Assembly: GCA_019637075.1 (NCBI GenBank)
Contig: JAHBWI010000002.1
Location: forward strand, 744,001 to 808,000
DNA length: 64,000 nt
Direction of reading: 5' to 3'
Source of the DNA: Nitrospiraceae bacterium
Lineage (GTDB): Bacteria; Nitrospirota; Nitrospiria; Nitrospirales; Nitrospiraceae
Below, piece by piece: positions 26,858 through 35,757 of this stretch. Under the pieces are notes generated by a model that was not told the DNA's origin, did no database searches, and worked only from the letters and a program-made list of their open reading frames with translations. The translations under genes and the position numbers were made by a program. Within the stretch, counting starts at the first letter, position 1. Each line of letters opens with the position of its first letter.

Positions 26858-28090
26858 ATGGGCTTTCTCTGGCTCACCATCCAATCGGCACTCCGCGTCC
26901 TGCGACGCAATCCGTTGCGTGCCGGGTTGACCATGCTCGGCATCGTGATCGGTGTCGGAGCCGTCGTGGCGATGGTGGGGCTCGGCCAAGGCGCGACGCT
27001 GTCGGTACAAAGGGAAATCGCCAGCCTCGGCACGAACGTGATGATCATCATCCCGGGCGCCACCACCGTCAGCGGCGTCAGGGGCGGGCTCGGCACCGTC
27101 TCAACACTCACCCTCGACGATGCCAAAGACATCGAGCGAAAGACGGGGGATGTCAGCCTCGTCACCTACGCCACTCGTTCGGTCTTGCAAGTCGTCCGCG
27201 AGCATAAGAACTGGAACACCGTGGCCCTGGGAACAACTGCCGCCTTTCCCGACTTGCGGAACTGGCCGGTGGCCGAAGGCAGCTTCTTCACCCAAACGGA
27301 CGAAGATGCCGCCACCAAAGTGGTCGTGATCGGGAAAACCGTGGTGGACAACCTCTTCGAGCGCGGCGAAGAAGTCATCGGCGCACAGATACGGATCAAA
27401 AATGTGCCGCTGCGTGTGATCGGTGTACTGGCGCCGAAGGGGCAATCGCTGACGGGACAGGATCAGGATGATCTCGTCGTGATGCCCTTTTCCACCGCCG
27501 AACGGAAGGTGCTGGGGACGAAGTTTTTGGGCACCGTCGGGATCATTATGGTCGCTACTCGCCATCGCCAGACCATCCCCGGGGCCGTAGAGGAAATCAA
27601 GGATCTCTTACGCGCCCGTCACCGGTTGCATCCGTCCGAAGAAGACGACTTCACGATCCGGACGATGGAAGATGTGGCCAAGACTGTCGCAGGAGCCAGC
27701 CGCACGATGATGATCATGTTGCTGAGCATCGCCTCCATTTCCCTCGTCGTGGGGGGCATCGGGATCATGAACATCTTGCTGGTCTCGGTGACGGAACGGA
27801 CGAGGGAAATCGGAATCCGCATGGCCGTCGGGGCGAAGCGGGCCCACATCCTCTTGCAATTCCTGATCGAAGCCATGATCCTCACGGCCATCGGAGGAGT
27901 GGCCGGTGTCATGTTCGGGATCGTCGGGGCCAAGGTGATGACGAAGCTGGTCGGCTGGCCGACTATCATTTCTCCGCAAGCCATCGCTGTCGCCTTCTTT
28001 TTTTCACTCGTGGTGGGAATCTTCTTCGGTCTCTATCCGGCCAACAAGGCCTCGCGCATGAACCCCATCGAAGCGCTGCATTACGAGTAG
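26858..28090 (+). CDS. MacB-type ABC transporter permease (no ATPase domain)
   Basis: A 410-residue inner-membrane permease of the MacB/FtsX type. It has one N-terminal helix (about residues 20-42), a large periplasmic domain (MacB_PCD type, about 45-250) and three C-terminal helices (about 283-305, 330-358, 375-395). The family motif GGIGIMNILLVSVTERTREIG and the ending MNPIEALHYE are visible. Such permeases work by mechanotransmission, driven by a cytoplasmic ABC ATPase. In E. coli MacB the ATPase is fused at the N-terminus; in most operons it is a separate gene. Neither is present here, so the ATPase must come from elsewhere or is lost. Confidence 0.92.
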   Translation: MGFLWLTIQSALRVLRRNPLRAGLTMLGIVIGVGAVVAMVGLGQGATLSVQREIASLGTNVMIIIPGATTVSGVRGGLGTVSTLTLDDAKDIERKTGDVSLVTYATRSVLQVVREHKNWNTVALGTTAAFPDLRNWPVAEGSFFTQTDEDAATKVVVIGKTVVDNLFERGEEVIGAQIRIKNVPLRVIGVLAPKGQSLTGQDQDDLVVMPFSTAERKVLGTKFLGTVGIIMVATRHRQTIPGAVEEIKDLLRARHRLHPSEEDDFTIRTMEDVAKTVAGASRTMMIMLLSIASISLVVGGIGIMNILLVSVTERTREIGIRMAVGAKRAHILLQFLIEAMILTAIGGVAGVMFGIVGAKVMTKLVGWPTIISPQAIAVAFFFSLVVGIFFGLYPANKASRMNPIEALHYE

Positions 28091-28226
28091 GAGCAGATGG
28101 CATGAAGGGCTTGGCGCGTATCGCTTATGGCGATAGTCCCAAAAGCCTAGCTCTCGGAATCCTGCAGAGAAGCGCGCCGGCGTCGGGCGGGCGAGAAGAG
28201 ACCATTTCACTTGCAGTCACGGGATC

Positions 28227-28343
28227 TTCAAAATGGCCGTCCGGTTAGGCTGCAGCGAGCGCGAGGTCGAGGCGTTCAAAGGAGCCGCACGTGGAGAGAT
28301 CAAGCGAAACGAGAGCGACGCCGGAGACCATTTTCAACATCCC
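28227..28343. repeat. REP/MITE-like element at the 3' end of lipA
   Basis: About 117 bases beginning ttcaaaatggccgtccgg and ending gaccattttcaacatcccg. It aligns with the element at 47595-47713 at its start, centre (cgaggcgt, acgt-gag, agcga) and end (ttcaac-cc). The two ends are imperfect inverted repeats. Its end supplies the lipA stop codon. A further dispersed repeat (gcgcgtatcgcttatggcg) lies just upstream at 28114-28132. Confidence 0.6.
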
Positions 28344-29281
28344 GGGACTTGTTGTTCGGCATGGTAGGAGCTGCGCACCAGCGGACCCGATTCGACATGG
28401 CGAAAACCGAGGGCGAGGCCCTCTTCTTTCAACGCGGCGAATTCGTCGGGGAGGTAGAAGCAGGCAACCGGCAGGTGTTCCTTGGTGGGCTGCAGATATT
28501 GGCCGATAGTCATAATGTCGCAGTCAACCGCACGAAGATCCCGCATCACCTCGCGAACTTCCTCGATGGATTCTCCCATCCCGACGATCAGGCCTGACTT
28601 GGTCGTCATCCCCATCCGTTTTGCCTGCCTCAACAGCTCAATCGAGCGTTGATACTTTCCCTGCGGACGGATGGTCGGAAACAGACGCCGCACCGTTTCG
28701 ATATTATGATTAAGAATGTCCGGCCGCTCGGCCGCAACCAGCGTCAAGGCCGCTTCATTGCCTTCGAAATCCGGAATCAAGACCTCGACCGAGCAAGTGG
28801 GAATCAATCGCCGAATCTGGCGGATCGTCTCGGCAAAGACCGAGGCACCGCCATCCTCCAGCTCATCTCGGTTCACCGAGGTAACGACGGCATGACGGAG
28901 GTTGAGGGCCTGCACCGCCTCCGCTACACGCAAGGGCTCCTCCGAGTCCACCGCATGGGGCCGACCGGTGGCGACCGAACAGTAGTGACAGCGTCGCGTG
29001 CATATATCCCCCAGAATAAGGAACGTGGCCGTTCTGGCGTTCCAGCATTCCCACATGTTGGGGCAACGCGCTTCCTCACAAATCGTGTGGAGCTTGAGCC
29101 GATCCATCGTCGTGCGAATGTCGTGGTAATCCGGGCCGGTCTGTAACCGGACCCTGAACCAGGGGGGAAGCCGCCGAGGCCGAAGATCGGACGGGTCGGA
29201 GTCGGTCCCAGGCGAAGGAGAGGCATCAACAGGCCGCAGCTGTGTGACGGGAATGAAGCTCATACGACTTGCATTATGCAT
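28334..29281 (-). CDS. lipA: Lipoyl synthase
   Basis: Radical-SAM enzyme that inserts two sulfurs into protein-bound octanoate to make lipoyl cofactor for 2-oxoacid dehydrogenases and the glycine cleavage system. Both cluster motifs are present: the auxiliary cluster CEEARCPNMWEC (CX4CX5C) and the radical-SAM cluster CTRRCHYC (CX3CX2C). Further LipA marks are TSVNRDELEDGGA, FEGNEAAL, NHNIETV and the C-terminal VRSSYHAEQ with the conserved RSSY serine ligand. The start is uncertain: ATG 29281 and ATG 29263 are both possible and neither has a good ribosome site. The last codons and stop lie in a dispersed repeat, so the C-terminus (QQVPGC) may be a recent change. Confidence 0.96.
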   Translation of the reverse strand: MHNASRMSFIPVTQLRPVDASPSPGTDSDPSDLRPRRLPPWFRVRLQTGPDYHDIRTTMDRLKLHTICEEARCPNMWECWNARTATFLILGDICTRRCHYCSVATGRPHAVDSEEPLRVAEAVQALNLRHAVVTSVNRDELEDGGASVFAETIRQIRRLIPTCSVEVLIPDFEGNEAALTLVAAERPDILNHNIETVRRLFPTIRPQGKYQRSIELLRQAKRMGMTTKSGLIVGMGESIEEVREVMRDLRAVDCDIMTIGQYLQPTKEHLPVACFYLPDEFAALKEEGLALGFRHVESGPLVRSSYHAEQQVPGC

Positions 29282-29350
29282 GGCCACGGATGGCCGACTC
29301 AACCCCGTGTGCAGGAGATCAATGCGGTGAAGAACCGGAGAGAAGATTAA

Positions 29351-29376
29351 CGGGGAGAAGCGAGAGCTTCTCCCCG
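29351..29376 (-). terminator. Probable terminator after the exported hypothetical gene
   Basis: Perfect 11-bp stem CGGGGAGAAGC / GCTTCTCCCCG with a 4-base loop, 8 bases after the stop codon at 29384 and followed on the minus strand by TTAATCTTCTC. Confidence 0.65.
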
Positions 29377-29383
29377 AGAGGGC

Positions 29384-30058
29384 TCACTTGACCTTGGAGA
29401 AATCGGCGTCGATCTTGATTTCCTGGCCGTCCTGCAACGTCACAACGATGGTCGTGTTGGCATTGGGATCGAAGGTGTCGTAACCGAACCGCGCGGTGAA
29501 GCGGGCGCGATAACCCGGCCCCTGCCCTTCGTTCTTTCTGCCACGCTCAGCCGGGCTCACATCGATCGGCTTGATGTTCTTCCCCTTCTGCTGAAAGACC
29601 ACGTCGGCCTTTTCGGCGAAGTACTCGTCGTCGCCGCAGAGCTGCACTTCCACTTCCATGTTGGGCATGTCGATGACCTTCTGGATGAACTCCTCGGGCA
29701 TTCGGACATCCTTTTTCTGTTTCTTGGACTCCGCGGCCTCCTGACGCCCGAACGCTTCCAACCGAAACCGCTTGGTACGTAGGATTGCGCTCGCTCCGCA
29801 AGGATCTTTTTCGGGATCAGCCCCGACTCGGGTGGCCACCGAGGCTTGCTGCAACACTTTCTTCACGTCTTCCGGCGATGCCGCCTTCTCCATGGGAACC
29901 CGCCCGGCTTCCAGGGATTTCTTCGCTTCGTCCGAGGACAACTTCACATCGATCGCCCACGCACCGGTTCCGATGCCCAAGAACAGGGTTCCGGCTGCGA
30001 CTGCGAGCACTAGGCTTGATGATCGACGCCCAATGGCTTGTTCACACTGAACGGACAT
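29384..30058 (-). CDS. Exported protein of unknown function
   Basis: A 224-residue protein with a signal peptide (hydrophobic about residues 13-33, cleavage near GAWAID). The mature part has a Lys/Glu-rich helical first half (SSDEAKKSLEAGR, SPEDVKKVLQQA), two cysteines that could form a disulfide (DPCGAS, VQLCGDD), and a beta-rich C-terminus (TTIVVTLQDGQEIKIDADF). I do not recognise the family. AGGAGGTTGTC precedes the ATG at 30058; the 41 residues upstream in the open frame are not credible. It appears to be a single-gene unit, ended by a hairpin. Confidence 0.8.
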   Translation of the reverse strand: MSVQCEQAIGRRSSSLVLAVAAGTLFLGIGTGAWAIDVKLSSDEAKKSLEAGRVPMEKAASPEDVKKVLQQASVATRVGADPEKDPCGASAILRTKRFRLEAFGRQEAAESKKQKKDVRMPEEFIQKVIDMPNMEVEVQLCGDDEYFAEKADVVFQQKGKNIKPIDVSPAERGRKNEGQGPGYRARFTARFGYDTFDPNANTTIVVTLQDGQEIKIDADFSKVK

Positions 30059-30257
30059 GACAACCTCCTGCGACAACGACACAACAATCCGCGCATTGTA
30101 CGGAGGCCCGGCGGGTAATGCAATCGGCTCGCCCGCCATCGAATGTGACGGCGCGCGTCTCAATCCCGGCGAACTGTGCACGACGCTTCACATACGACGA
30201 CGGCCGCAGAACGCGACCGTGCGCAGTGAAGAGCAACACGCTGGTCGATGGTTGCGT

Positions 30258-30887
30258 CTACGGGAAGCTTCCCCAATTCGGGTAGGGCCGTTCGCGGTAG
30301 AGTCGATCCAGATCCATGGGGCAGTGCATTCCGCGACCGGCAAGCATCGCGGCCACCAATCGAAGCGGCAATCCCACTGCAGCGGTGAAATCGCCCTCGA
30401 TTGTGGCAATGAGGGCCCCCCCGGCTCCTTGAATCGAATAGGCGCCGGCCTTGCCCAGGCTCTCACCTGTCTCGATGTATGCGGCCAGCTCCCGTTCGCC
30501 GAAGGGTTTCATCGTAACCTGCACTGTGTCCACGGCGACATCGCAGAATCTTCCCTCGCTCCCGACGAGTGCCACGCCGGTATAGATCACATGCCTCCGC
30601 CCGGACATGCGGCGAAGCATGGCCGCCGCCTCCGACAGATCGGTGGGCTTGCCCAACACTTCCGAATCCAGGCCGATCAACGTATCGCTGCCGAGCACGA
30701 GCGCGTCTTCGGAACCAACCGTGCAAGATCGGGCCTTGCCCGCGGCAAACTCCTTTGCTTGATCCATCGCGGTCTTGCCGGGCAACACCTGCTCCACATA
30801 GTCGGGCGAAGCCAAGTCGAATGGAAGCCCCAGCAGACTCAGCAACTCTTTTCGTCTGGGTGAAGTGGATGCCAGAATCAGTCGCAT
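30258..30887 (-). CDS. maf: Maf-family nucleotide pyrophosphatase
   Basis: A 209-residue house-cleaning enzyme that hydrolyses non-canonical or modified nucleoside triphosphates to monophosphates. The N-terminal signature ASTSPRRKELL (residues 6-16), the catalytic GSDTLIGLDSEVLGKP and the late GKAGAYSIQGAGG are all present. The length is typical. The gene follows the tRNA-dihydrouridine synthase with 3 bases between them, and it ends the DUF692-dus-maf run. Its substrate preference within the Maf family cannot be fixed from the sequence. Confidence 0.92.
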   Translation of the reverse strand: MRLILASTSPRRKELLSLLGLPFDLASPDYVEQVLPGKTAMDQAKEFAAGKARSCTVGSEDALVLGSDTLIGLDSEVLGKPTDLSEAAAMLRRMSGRRHVIYTGVALVGSEGRFCDVAVDTVQVTMKPFGERELAAYIETGESLGKAGAYSIQGAGGALIATIEGDFTAAVGLPLRLVAAMLAGRGMHCPMDLDRLYRERPYPNWGSFP

Positions 30888-30890
30888 CGT

Positions 30891-32066
30891 TCAGGAGAGG
30901 CAGGATTCCGGAAGGGGTGGCGAGGTCTCGCGGGCCGGCGGGGTGATCTCTCCCGACCCGAGCACATCGCCGCAAAACTCTTGGATCACTTGCTCGACAT
31001 CCGACACGTTCGAAACTTGGAACATTTTGGCCCGCATGGCGGCAGCGTGGGGAAATCCTTTGCAGTACCAACCCAGATGTTTACGCATGGAACGAAAACG
31101 TTCGAGTCCAGCCACGGCCTCGTACTGTTTGGCATGGTCCAGCATCAACGTCATGCGCTCCGCCAGCGACATGGGAGCCTCCCACGCTTCGCCCTCGTGG
31201 ACAGCCCCTTGCCGGATTGCTTCACGGGCACGCTCCTTGTGCCGGAAAAACCAGGGCATTCCGAGTGTTCCCCGCCCAACCAAGGCGCCATGGACATGGC
31301 TTTCCTTCACGCGTCGCACGACGTCCGCCAGCGTCATGAGATCGCCGTTACCTAAAATGAGTGTGTCCGTCCGCCGCACCAGCGCAGCCGCGGCGCCGAT
31401 CGCCGACCAGTCCGCCCCTCCTCGATACATCTGTTGCAACGTCCGTCCATGGATGGTGATCGCTACCGGCCGCTCGGCCAGCAGGGTGTCTACCCACTGC
31501 TCCACGATGCTGGAGTCATACCCCAGCCGAGTTTTTACCGAAAGCGGAATCACGCGCCGCGGCGGCGCGGCGACGCCGCTACGGCGGAGGTTGAGCGTGC
31601 GGATAAAGTCGATGCGGGACCACTTGAAGGCTGCCTCGTCCAAGTTCCGTCCCCCGGCCCAGTCCTCGATGCCTTGACGCGCCGATCGCATGATGGCCTG
31701 CGCCAACGCCGGTGTTTTGATCAGCCCCGCACCGGACCCCGAGGAAGCGACGCTCTTGGAGGGACAGCCCATATTGATGTCCAGCCCATCAAACCCCAGT
31801 TCACAGACAACTTGCGCCGCGCGATAAAAGAGTTCCGGATCCTTGCCGTAGAGTTGCGCCACCACCGGACGTTCGAGCTCGCTGTAGATCAACGTCGAGA
31901 GCAGATGCTCGGGGCCGCGACAGACTTCGCTGACGTTGGTGAATTCCGTGAAGGTAACGTCGGGCCTTCCCTGGGAGGCCACGACGCGTCGGAACGTCGC
32001 ATCGGTGACGCCGTCCATCGGGGCCAATCCAATGATCGGTTGCGGCAGGGTTCGCCAGAAGTTCAT
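30891..32066 (-). CDS. tRNA-dihydrouridine synthase family protein
   Basis: FMN-dependent enzyme that reduces uridines to dihydrouridine in tRNA. The 391-residue product shows APMDGVTDATFR (residues 15-26), PVVAQLYGKDPELF, the catalytic-cysteine motif INMGCPSKSV, the FMN phosphate region ILGNGDLMT and LVGRGTLGMPWFF. It is longer than DusB (about 320) because of an insert around residues 130-170 (EDWAGGRNLDEAAFKWSR) before the SVKTRLG strand, and a Pro-rich tail. The start overlaps the stop of the DUF692 gene by four bases (ATGA), so translation is coupled. Which uridine it modifies is unknown. Confidence 0.92.
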   Translation of the reverse strand: MNFWRTLPQPIIGLAPMDGVTDATFRRVVASQGRPDVTFTEFTNVSEVCRGPEHLLSTLIYSELERPVVAQLYGKDPELFYRAAQVVCELGFDGLDINMGCPSKSVASSGSGAGLIKTPALAQAIMRSARQGIEDWAGGRNLDEAAFKWSRIDFIRTLNLRRSGVAAPPRRVIPLSVKTRLGYDSSIVEQWVDTLLAERPVAITIHGRTLQQMYRGGADWSAIGAAAALVRRTDTLILGNGDLMTLADVVRRVKESHVHGALVGRGTLGMPWFFRHKERAREAIRQGAVHEGEAWEAPMSLAERMTLMLDHAKQYEAVAGLERFRSMRKHLGWYCKGFPHAAAMRAKMFQVSNVSDVEQVIQEFCGDVLGSGEITPPARETSPPLPESCLS

Positions 32067-33574
32067 GCGTCCGCTCTCATACAGGGCGCCGGAACGTTGG
32101 CTGCCTCGTAGGCTCTCCGAAGTTCGTCGGCTTCCCTGCGCGCAACCGGACCGGCCGACGGACAGAAACTCTCCACGAACTCGAGGAAACGGTCGATCTT
32201 GATCAAAAAGAAATCAAACACGCCAGTCTCGCGCCGCGGGGAATGCCGCCAGAATGTGACGAATTCCTCCATCTCCACTCCGGCCTCGCGAAGCGCCGCA
32301 CAGGTGGCCGGAAACATGGCCGATAGGTCGCCGCCCCAATGCAGCAACTCGTACGGCAAATACATCTCACGGTAGCGCGAAAGATCCTCCCCGCACCCGT
32401 CAAGTAACGAACCACCGGCTGCGGCACCACCCTTCACGGCCAAAGCGAACTCCGCATAGCGGCCATACGCCCCGGCCAACGAGGCTCGCTCGTCGTGGGT
32501 CAGCCCATCCTGACTCAAGAAACTGCTCGACGGGCCTGGACCGACTGCCCCTTGCGATGCGACACGATCCTTTCCGACCCACCGTTCCCGTTCACGGGCG
32601 AAGGCCTTCAGGAACGTGCTGAATTCAGACTGGATGTCAGGAATCGGCTTCGTGTCGACTTCCAAGGCGATGCCTTTCAGGCTCACCAAGCGGCTATCCT
32701 GCAAAACGGTCCGCAGAAGATCGAACAAGACGCTGGGAATCGGTGCCCCATGGGCATCGATCCAACGAGGCAATTCGTGCGGCGGGGTCCTCTCGGAAGC
32801 AGCCGGCTCCTCACCGTGAGGAGCCAGTCCCGCAACGTGAATCTCAATGACCCGCTCCATTGGAAATTCCCGCAAAAACTCGTGGGCGAATTCCTGTACG
32901 GACTGGCGGCGCCACGCACCCGTATAGCGATACACCGTCCAGACATGGCCGATATCGAGTACCAACCCACAGCCTACACGATCGGTAACAATTCGGAAAA
33001 ATTGCGGAATCGGCAGTTCGCCGCAGCCGAAATAGGTAAGCGGAGGCATCTCCAATAATAGGAGAGCCGGAACCATACTCTCTGCCTGCGCCCGTTCGTC
33101 CAACCGCTCCTGGACGAAGCGCAGGTTTTCCGCCGTCATCTTGGCGGCAGACTCCATATATAAAGGAGGCAGGTAGGTGCCGAACGAGTAGCCTGCCATT
33201 TGCTTGGTCGCGCACTCGTGGTTCAACCAGGCGCTCTGCAACGCCGTGATATGGTCGCAGGCCTCTACTACTCCCGTGCGACCTGACGGGCTGTCACGAA
33301 ATTCAGGCTGCGTGACCCACAGTCCCTCGCCGTGATAGGTCAGCAACATACCGCTCAGCTGCTGCCGCACCGACTGGAGCGCAGGGGTGGCGGCTTTGAA
33401 CACCTCGAGAAAATCGGGAGCCGCGCCTGCGTCCCGTAAGGTGCGAACGAGTTCCATCAGGTCCGGGCTGTACACGTCCACGGATAGGCCAAGGCCGTGC
33501 GGCAGTATTTTCCCCGCGCGTTCTTCGAATTCCCTTTGCATCATGTCCGGTTTGTCATATTTTGAAGCTACCAT
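32063..33574 (-). CDS. DUF692/MNIO-family putative iron oxidase with extra C-terminal domain
   Basis: A 503-residue protein. Residues about 26-330 form the DUF692 TIM-barrel of multinuclear non-heme iron oxidases (MbnB, TglH relatives). Candidate metal ligands are in place: His81 (HGEGLW), His119/Glu120 (NHEC), Glu174 (LLLEMPP), Asp206 and His209 (LDIGHVW), His245 (EIHVAGL), Asp272/His274 and Glu304 (ALEVD). Known members oxidise cysteines in ribosomal peptides. The C-terminal part (about 340-503) is helical and unknown to me. No partner scaffold protein or Cys-rich precursor peptide is nearby; instead the gene is translationally coupled to dus. A different substrate, perhaps RNA-linked, is possible but unproven. 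Confidence 0.8.
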   Translation of the reverse strand: MVASKYDKPDMMQREFEERAGKILPHGLGLSVDVYSPDLMELVRTLRDAGAAPDFLEVFKAATPALQSVRQQLSGMLLTYHGEGLWVTQPEFRDSPSGRTGVVEACDHITALQSAWLNHECATKQMAGYSFGTYLPPLYMESAAKMTAENLRFVQERLDERAQAESMVPALLLLEMPPLTYFGCGELPIPQFFRIVTDRVGCGLVLDIGHVWTVYRYTGAWRRQSVQEFAHEFLREFPMERVIEIHVAGLAPHGEEPAASERTPPHELPRWIDAHGAPIPSVLFDLLRTVLQDSRLVSLKGIALEVDTKPIPDIQSEFSTFLKAFARERERWVGKDRVASQGAVGPGPSSSFLSQDGLTHDERASLAGAYGRYAEFALAVKGGAAAGGSLLDGCGEDLSRYREMYLPYELLHWGGDLSAMFPATCAALREAGVEMEEFVTFWRHSPRRETGVFDFFLIKIDRFLEFVESFCPSAGPVARREADELRRAYEAANVPAPCMRADA

Positions 33575-33593
33575 ACTGACTATGCTTACTGTG

Positions 33594-33623
33594 TAGTCTA
33601 AGCATCTAACTGATTGTTTGACA
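33594..33623 (-). promoter_or_regulatory. Sigma-70 type promoter for the DUF692-dus-maf operon
   Basis: Minus-strand TTGTCA (33623-33618) and TAGACT (33599-33594) at 18-base spacing. Transcription would start about 13 bases before the ATG at 33574. Confidence 0.45.
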
Positions 33624-33734
33624 AGGCAAGATGCGCACCAGGGCCAGCCGACACCGTCTGATATACTTCCTTTCGTCGTGGTGGTCGGCCGGCCGTATCG
33701 TCAACCTGATGACCGGCGAAAAGAGAACCAAGCC

Positions 33735-34505
33735 ATGACAAAGGTCGGCTCCATGCTCCGCGACAGATCGGCAAATTCTTCAACCTCCATGGTGGCACAC
33801 ATGATGACTCCGGGCGTGGTGCAGATCCCTGGAGACATTTCGGTCAGTGAGGCGGCACTGCTCTTGGAACGCGAACGCATGCCCTGCCTCCTGGTCAAGG
33901 ACGGCGAGGCCATGTTCGGCATCATGACCTCCAGCGACATCGTCAAGAAAGTCGTGGCGCAAGGACTCGAGCCTCAGGAAGTCGAGGTGCGGGAGATCAT
34001 GTCGAGACCCGTGCATTCCATTGAGTATGATCACTTGCTGGATGACGCCACGAACCTCATGGCCACCACCGGCGCGTCGCTGCTCATCGTCACGAAACAG
34101 AGTCAGCCGGTCGGAATCCTCACGGCGCGGGACCTCGTTCTGGCCCCGAAGCGCTGCGAAGCCAACATTCCCGCCACCGTGCAAGTGGCCGACTGTGAGG
34201 GCGCGCGGCACATTGCCACGATTCGTCAGTTGAGCCATGTCGGCGCCTCCATCGAAAGCACCACCCTGCTGCTACCCGGCACGAGCGTGACCCTCTCGTT
34301 CGTGTTGCCGGAAGTCGGTCTGAGCTTCACCGTTCGAGGCACGATCCTCAACGGCAGTTATGAGCCGGACCAACTGGACCACGGGGACCTGGACGACGTG
34401 CAGCCGATGGTCGACATTCAGTTCTCCCATATGTCCTCCTCCGACGAATCCAGAATCCGCGCCTGGGTCCTTCAGAATCTGTCCCGAATGTCCGATCTCT
34501 CCTGA
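33735..34505 (+). CDS. CBS-pair protein with PilZ-like C-terminal domain
   Basis: A 256-residue cytoplasmic protein. Two CBS motifs (about residues 20-75 and 85-140; MTPGVVQIPGDISVSEAA and MSRPVHSIEYDHLLDDAT) form a Bateman module that usually binds adenine nucleotides. The C-terminal 100 residues resemble PilZ (RQLSHVGASIES, then a beta-barrel-like stretch), but the RxxxR and D/NxSxxG signatures are incomplete, so c-di-GMP binding is doubtful. The start at 33735 is chosen because the 39 upstream residues look non-coding. It could couple energy state to another protein. No partner is evident from the neighbours. Confidence 0.8.
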   Translation: MTKVGSMLRDRSANSSTSMVAHMMTPGVVQIPGDISVSEAALLLERERMPCLLVKDGEAMFGIMTSSDIVKKVVAQGLEPQEVEVREIMSRPVHSIEYDHLLDDATNLMATTGASLLIVTKQSQPVGILTARDLVLAPKRCEANIPATVQVADCEGARHIATIRQLSHVGASIESTTLLLPGTSVTLSFVLPEVGLSFTVRGTILNGSYEPDQLDHGDLDDVQPMVDIQFSHMSSSDESRIRAWVLQNLSRMSDLS

Positions 34506-34530
34506 GTCGAGCGCATCCTTCGAGGCACCT

Positions 34531-34559
34531 TTGCATCGTCATCCATTGATTGTTATGAT
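34531..34559 (+). promoter_or_regulatory. Sigma-70 type promoter for the LOG-family gene
   Basis: TTGCAT (34531-34536) and TATGAT (34554-34559) at the ideal 17-base spacing, 55 bases before the ATG at 34615. Confidence 0.6.
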
Positions 34560-34614
34560 TTTCTTCCGGTCCGACGCAGACCGGATGCACCGCCCCTCCA
34601 TTAGGTGAGACACG

Positions 34615-35670
34615 ATGAAGACTTCCGCTGCCCGTTCGAAACCGATTCCAACCAAAGATGAAATACTGACCCAGTTGAAAAGTCTCCTCGAGCGCCCGGA
34701 CGACGACATTCAAGCCGCCCTGATGAAGGAAATCCTGGCCGGCGTGCTCCGACTGTCGGATGCGAACCTGGACGTGCTGGACTTGAAGATCGTCAACCGC
34801 GCGCTGAAGGAATTGCGCCATGCGTTCGGAGTCTTTCAAGGTTATCGCAGTCGCTTGAAGATTAGCGTGTTCGGTTCCGCCAGAACGGCCGCGGATGATC
34901 CGAACTATCAGCTGGCCTACCAGTTCGCCCGCCGCATGGTCGAGGAAGGCTACATGACGATCACCGGCGGCGCCGACGGCATCATGCGGGCCTCCCAGGA
35001 AGGGGCCGGGCGCGAGCACAGTTTCGGGGTCAACATCATGTTACCGTTCGAACAGGGCGCGAATGCCGTCATTGCCGACGACCCTAAACTCGTCACCTTT
35101 AAATACTTTTTCACCCGCAAGCTGATGTTTCAAAAGGAATCGCATGCGATCGCGCTCTTCCCGGGCGGATTCGGTACACATGACGAAGGGTTTGAGATTC
35201 TGACGCTGGTGCAAACCGGCAAGAGCGACCCGAAGCCCATCGTCTTCCTCCAGGCCCCCGGCTGCGACTACTGGAATCACTGGCATTCCTTCGTCACCGA
35301 CCAACTACTGAAACGTCGGTTGATCAACGCCGAGGATTTATCGCTCTACCGCATCGTGGACAACGTCGAGGACGCGGTCACCGAAATCCGCAACTTCTAT
35401 CGCCGCTACCACTCGCTACGGTTCGTTGGCAGGCAACTGGCGGTTCGCATGAAAGCACCCCTGACGGATGAGCAACTCCGGGTCATTCAGGACCAGTTCA
35501 AAGATCTCCTGACGGATGGCACCTTCGAACAGCGTCCTTCGCTTCCGGAAGAGATGGACGAGCCAGCGTTGAAGGATCTCTCGCGCTTGACGTTCCTGTT
35601 CAACCGTCGAAGCGCTGGCCGGCTACGCCAGCTCATCAACCATCTAAACGCGCTCCCAGACCGGGCCTGA
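34615..35670 (+). CDS. LOG-family protein (cytokinin riboside 5'-monophosphate phosphoribohydrolase-like)
   Basis: A 351-residue protein of the LOG/lysine-decarboxylase-like Rossmann fold. The signature PGGFGTHDEGFE (LOG consensus PGGxGTxxE) and GGADGIMRASQEGA are clear, with ISVFGSARTA opening the fold near residue 82. Extra N-terminal (about 75 residues) and C-terminal (about 90 residues) helical extensions make it longer than LOG (about 190). Family members cleave ribose-5-phosphate from nucleotide monophosphates; those with these extensions resemble PpnN-type nucleosidases in size, though that assignment is tentative. It is preceded by its own promoter and followed by the DHH gene. Confidence 0.87.
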   Translation: MKTSAARSKPIPTKDEILTQLKSLLERPDDDIQAALMKEILAGVLRLSDANLDVLDLKIVNRALKELRHAFGVFQGYRSRLKISVFGSARTAADDPNYQLAYQFARRMVEEGYMTITGGADGIMRASQEGAGREHSFGVNIMLPFEQGANAVIADDPKLVTFKYFFTRKLMFQKESHAIALFPGGFGTHDEGFEILTLVQTGKSDPKPIVFLQAPGCDYWNHWHSFVTDQLLKRRLINAEDLSLYRIVDNVEDAVTEIRNFYRRYHSLRFVGRQLAVRMKAPLTDEQLRVIQDQFKDLLTDGTFEQRPSLPEEMDEPALKDLSRLTFLFNRRSAGRLRQLINHLNALPDRA

Positions 35671-35720
35671 AAGCCGATCGACCGATCCGACGCATGCCGG
35701 CCTCGAGCGAGATAGTCCTT

Positions 35721-35748
35721 TTGTCTCCCTCGGCCGGCGTGCTATGGT
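35721..35748 (+). promoter_or_regulatory. Sigma-70 type promoter just before the DHH gene
   Basis: TTGTCT (35721-35726) and TATGGT (35743-35748) at 16-base spacing. The predicted start, near 35755, almost coincides with the ATG at 35758, and no Shine-Dalgarno site is present. Confidence 0.4.
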
Positions 35749-35757
35749 GTCTCGCGT

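Noticed and set aside
30120-30134. Sigma-54 type element GGGCGAGCCGATTGC before the exported hypothetical gene
   Set aside because: The -24 box is poor (no CAC), and matches of this quality are expected by chance in GC-rich DNA.
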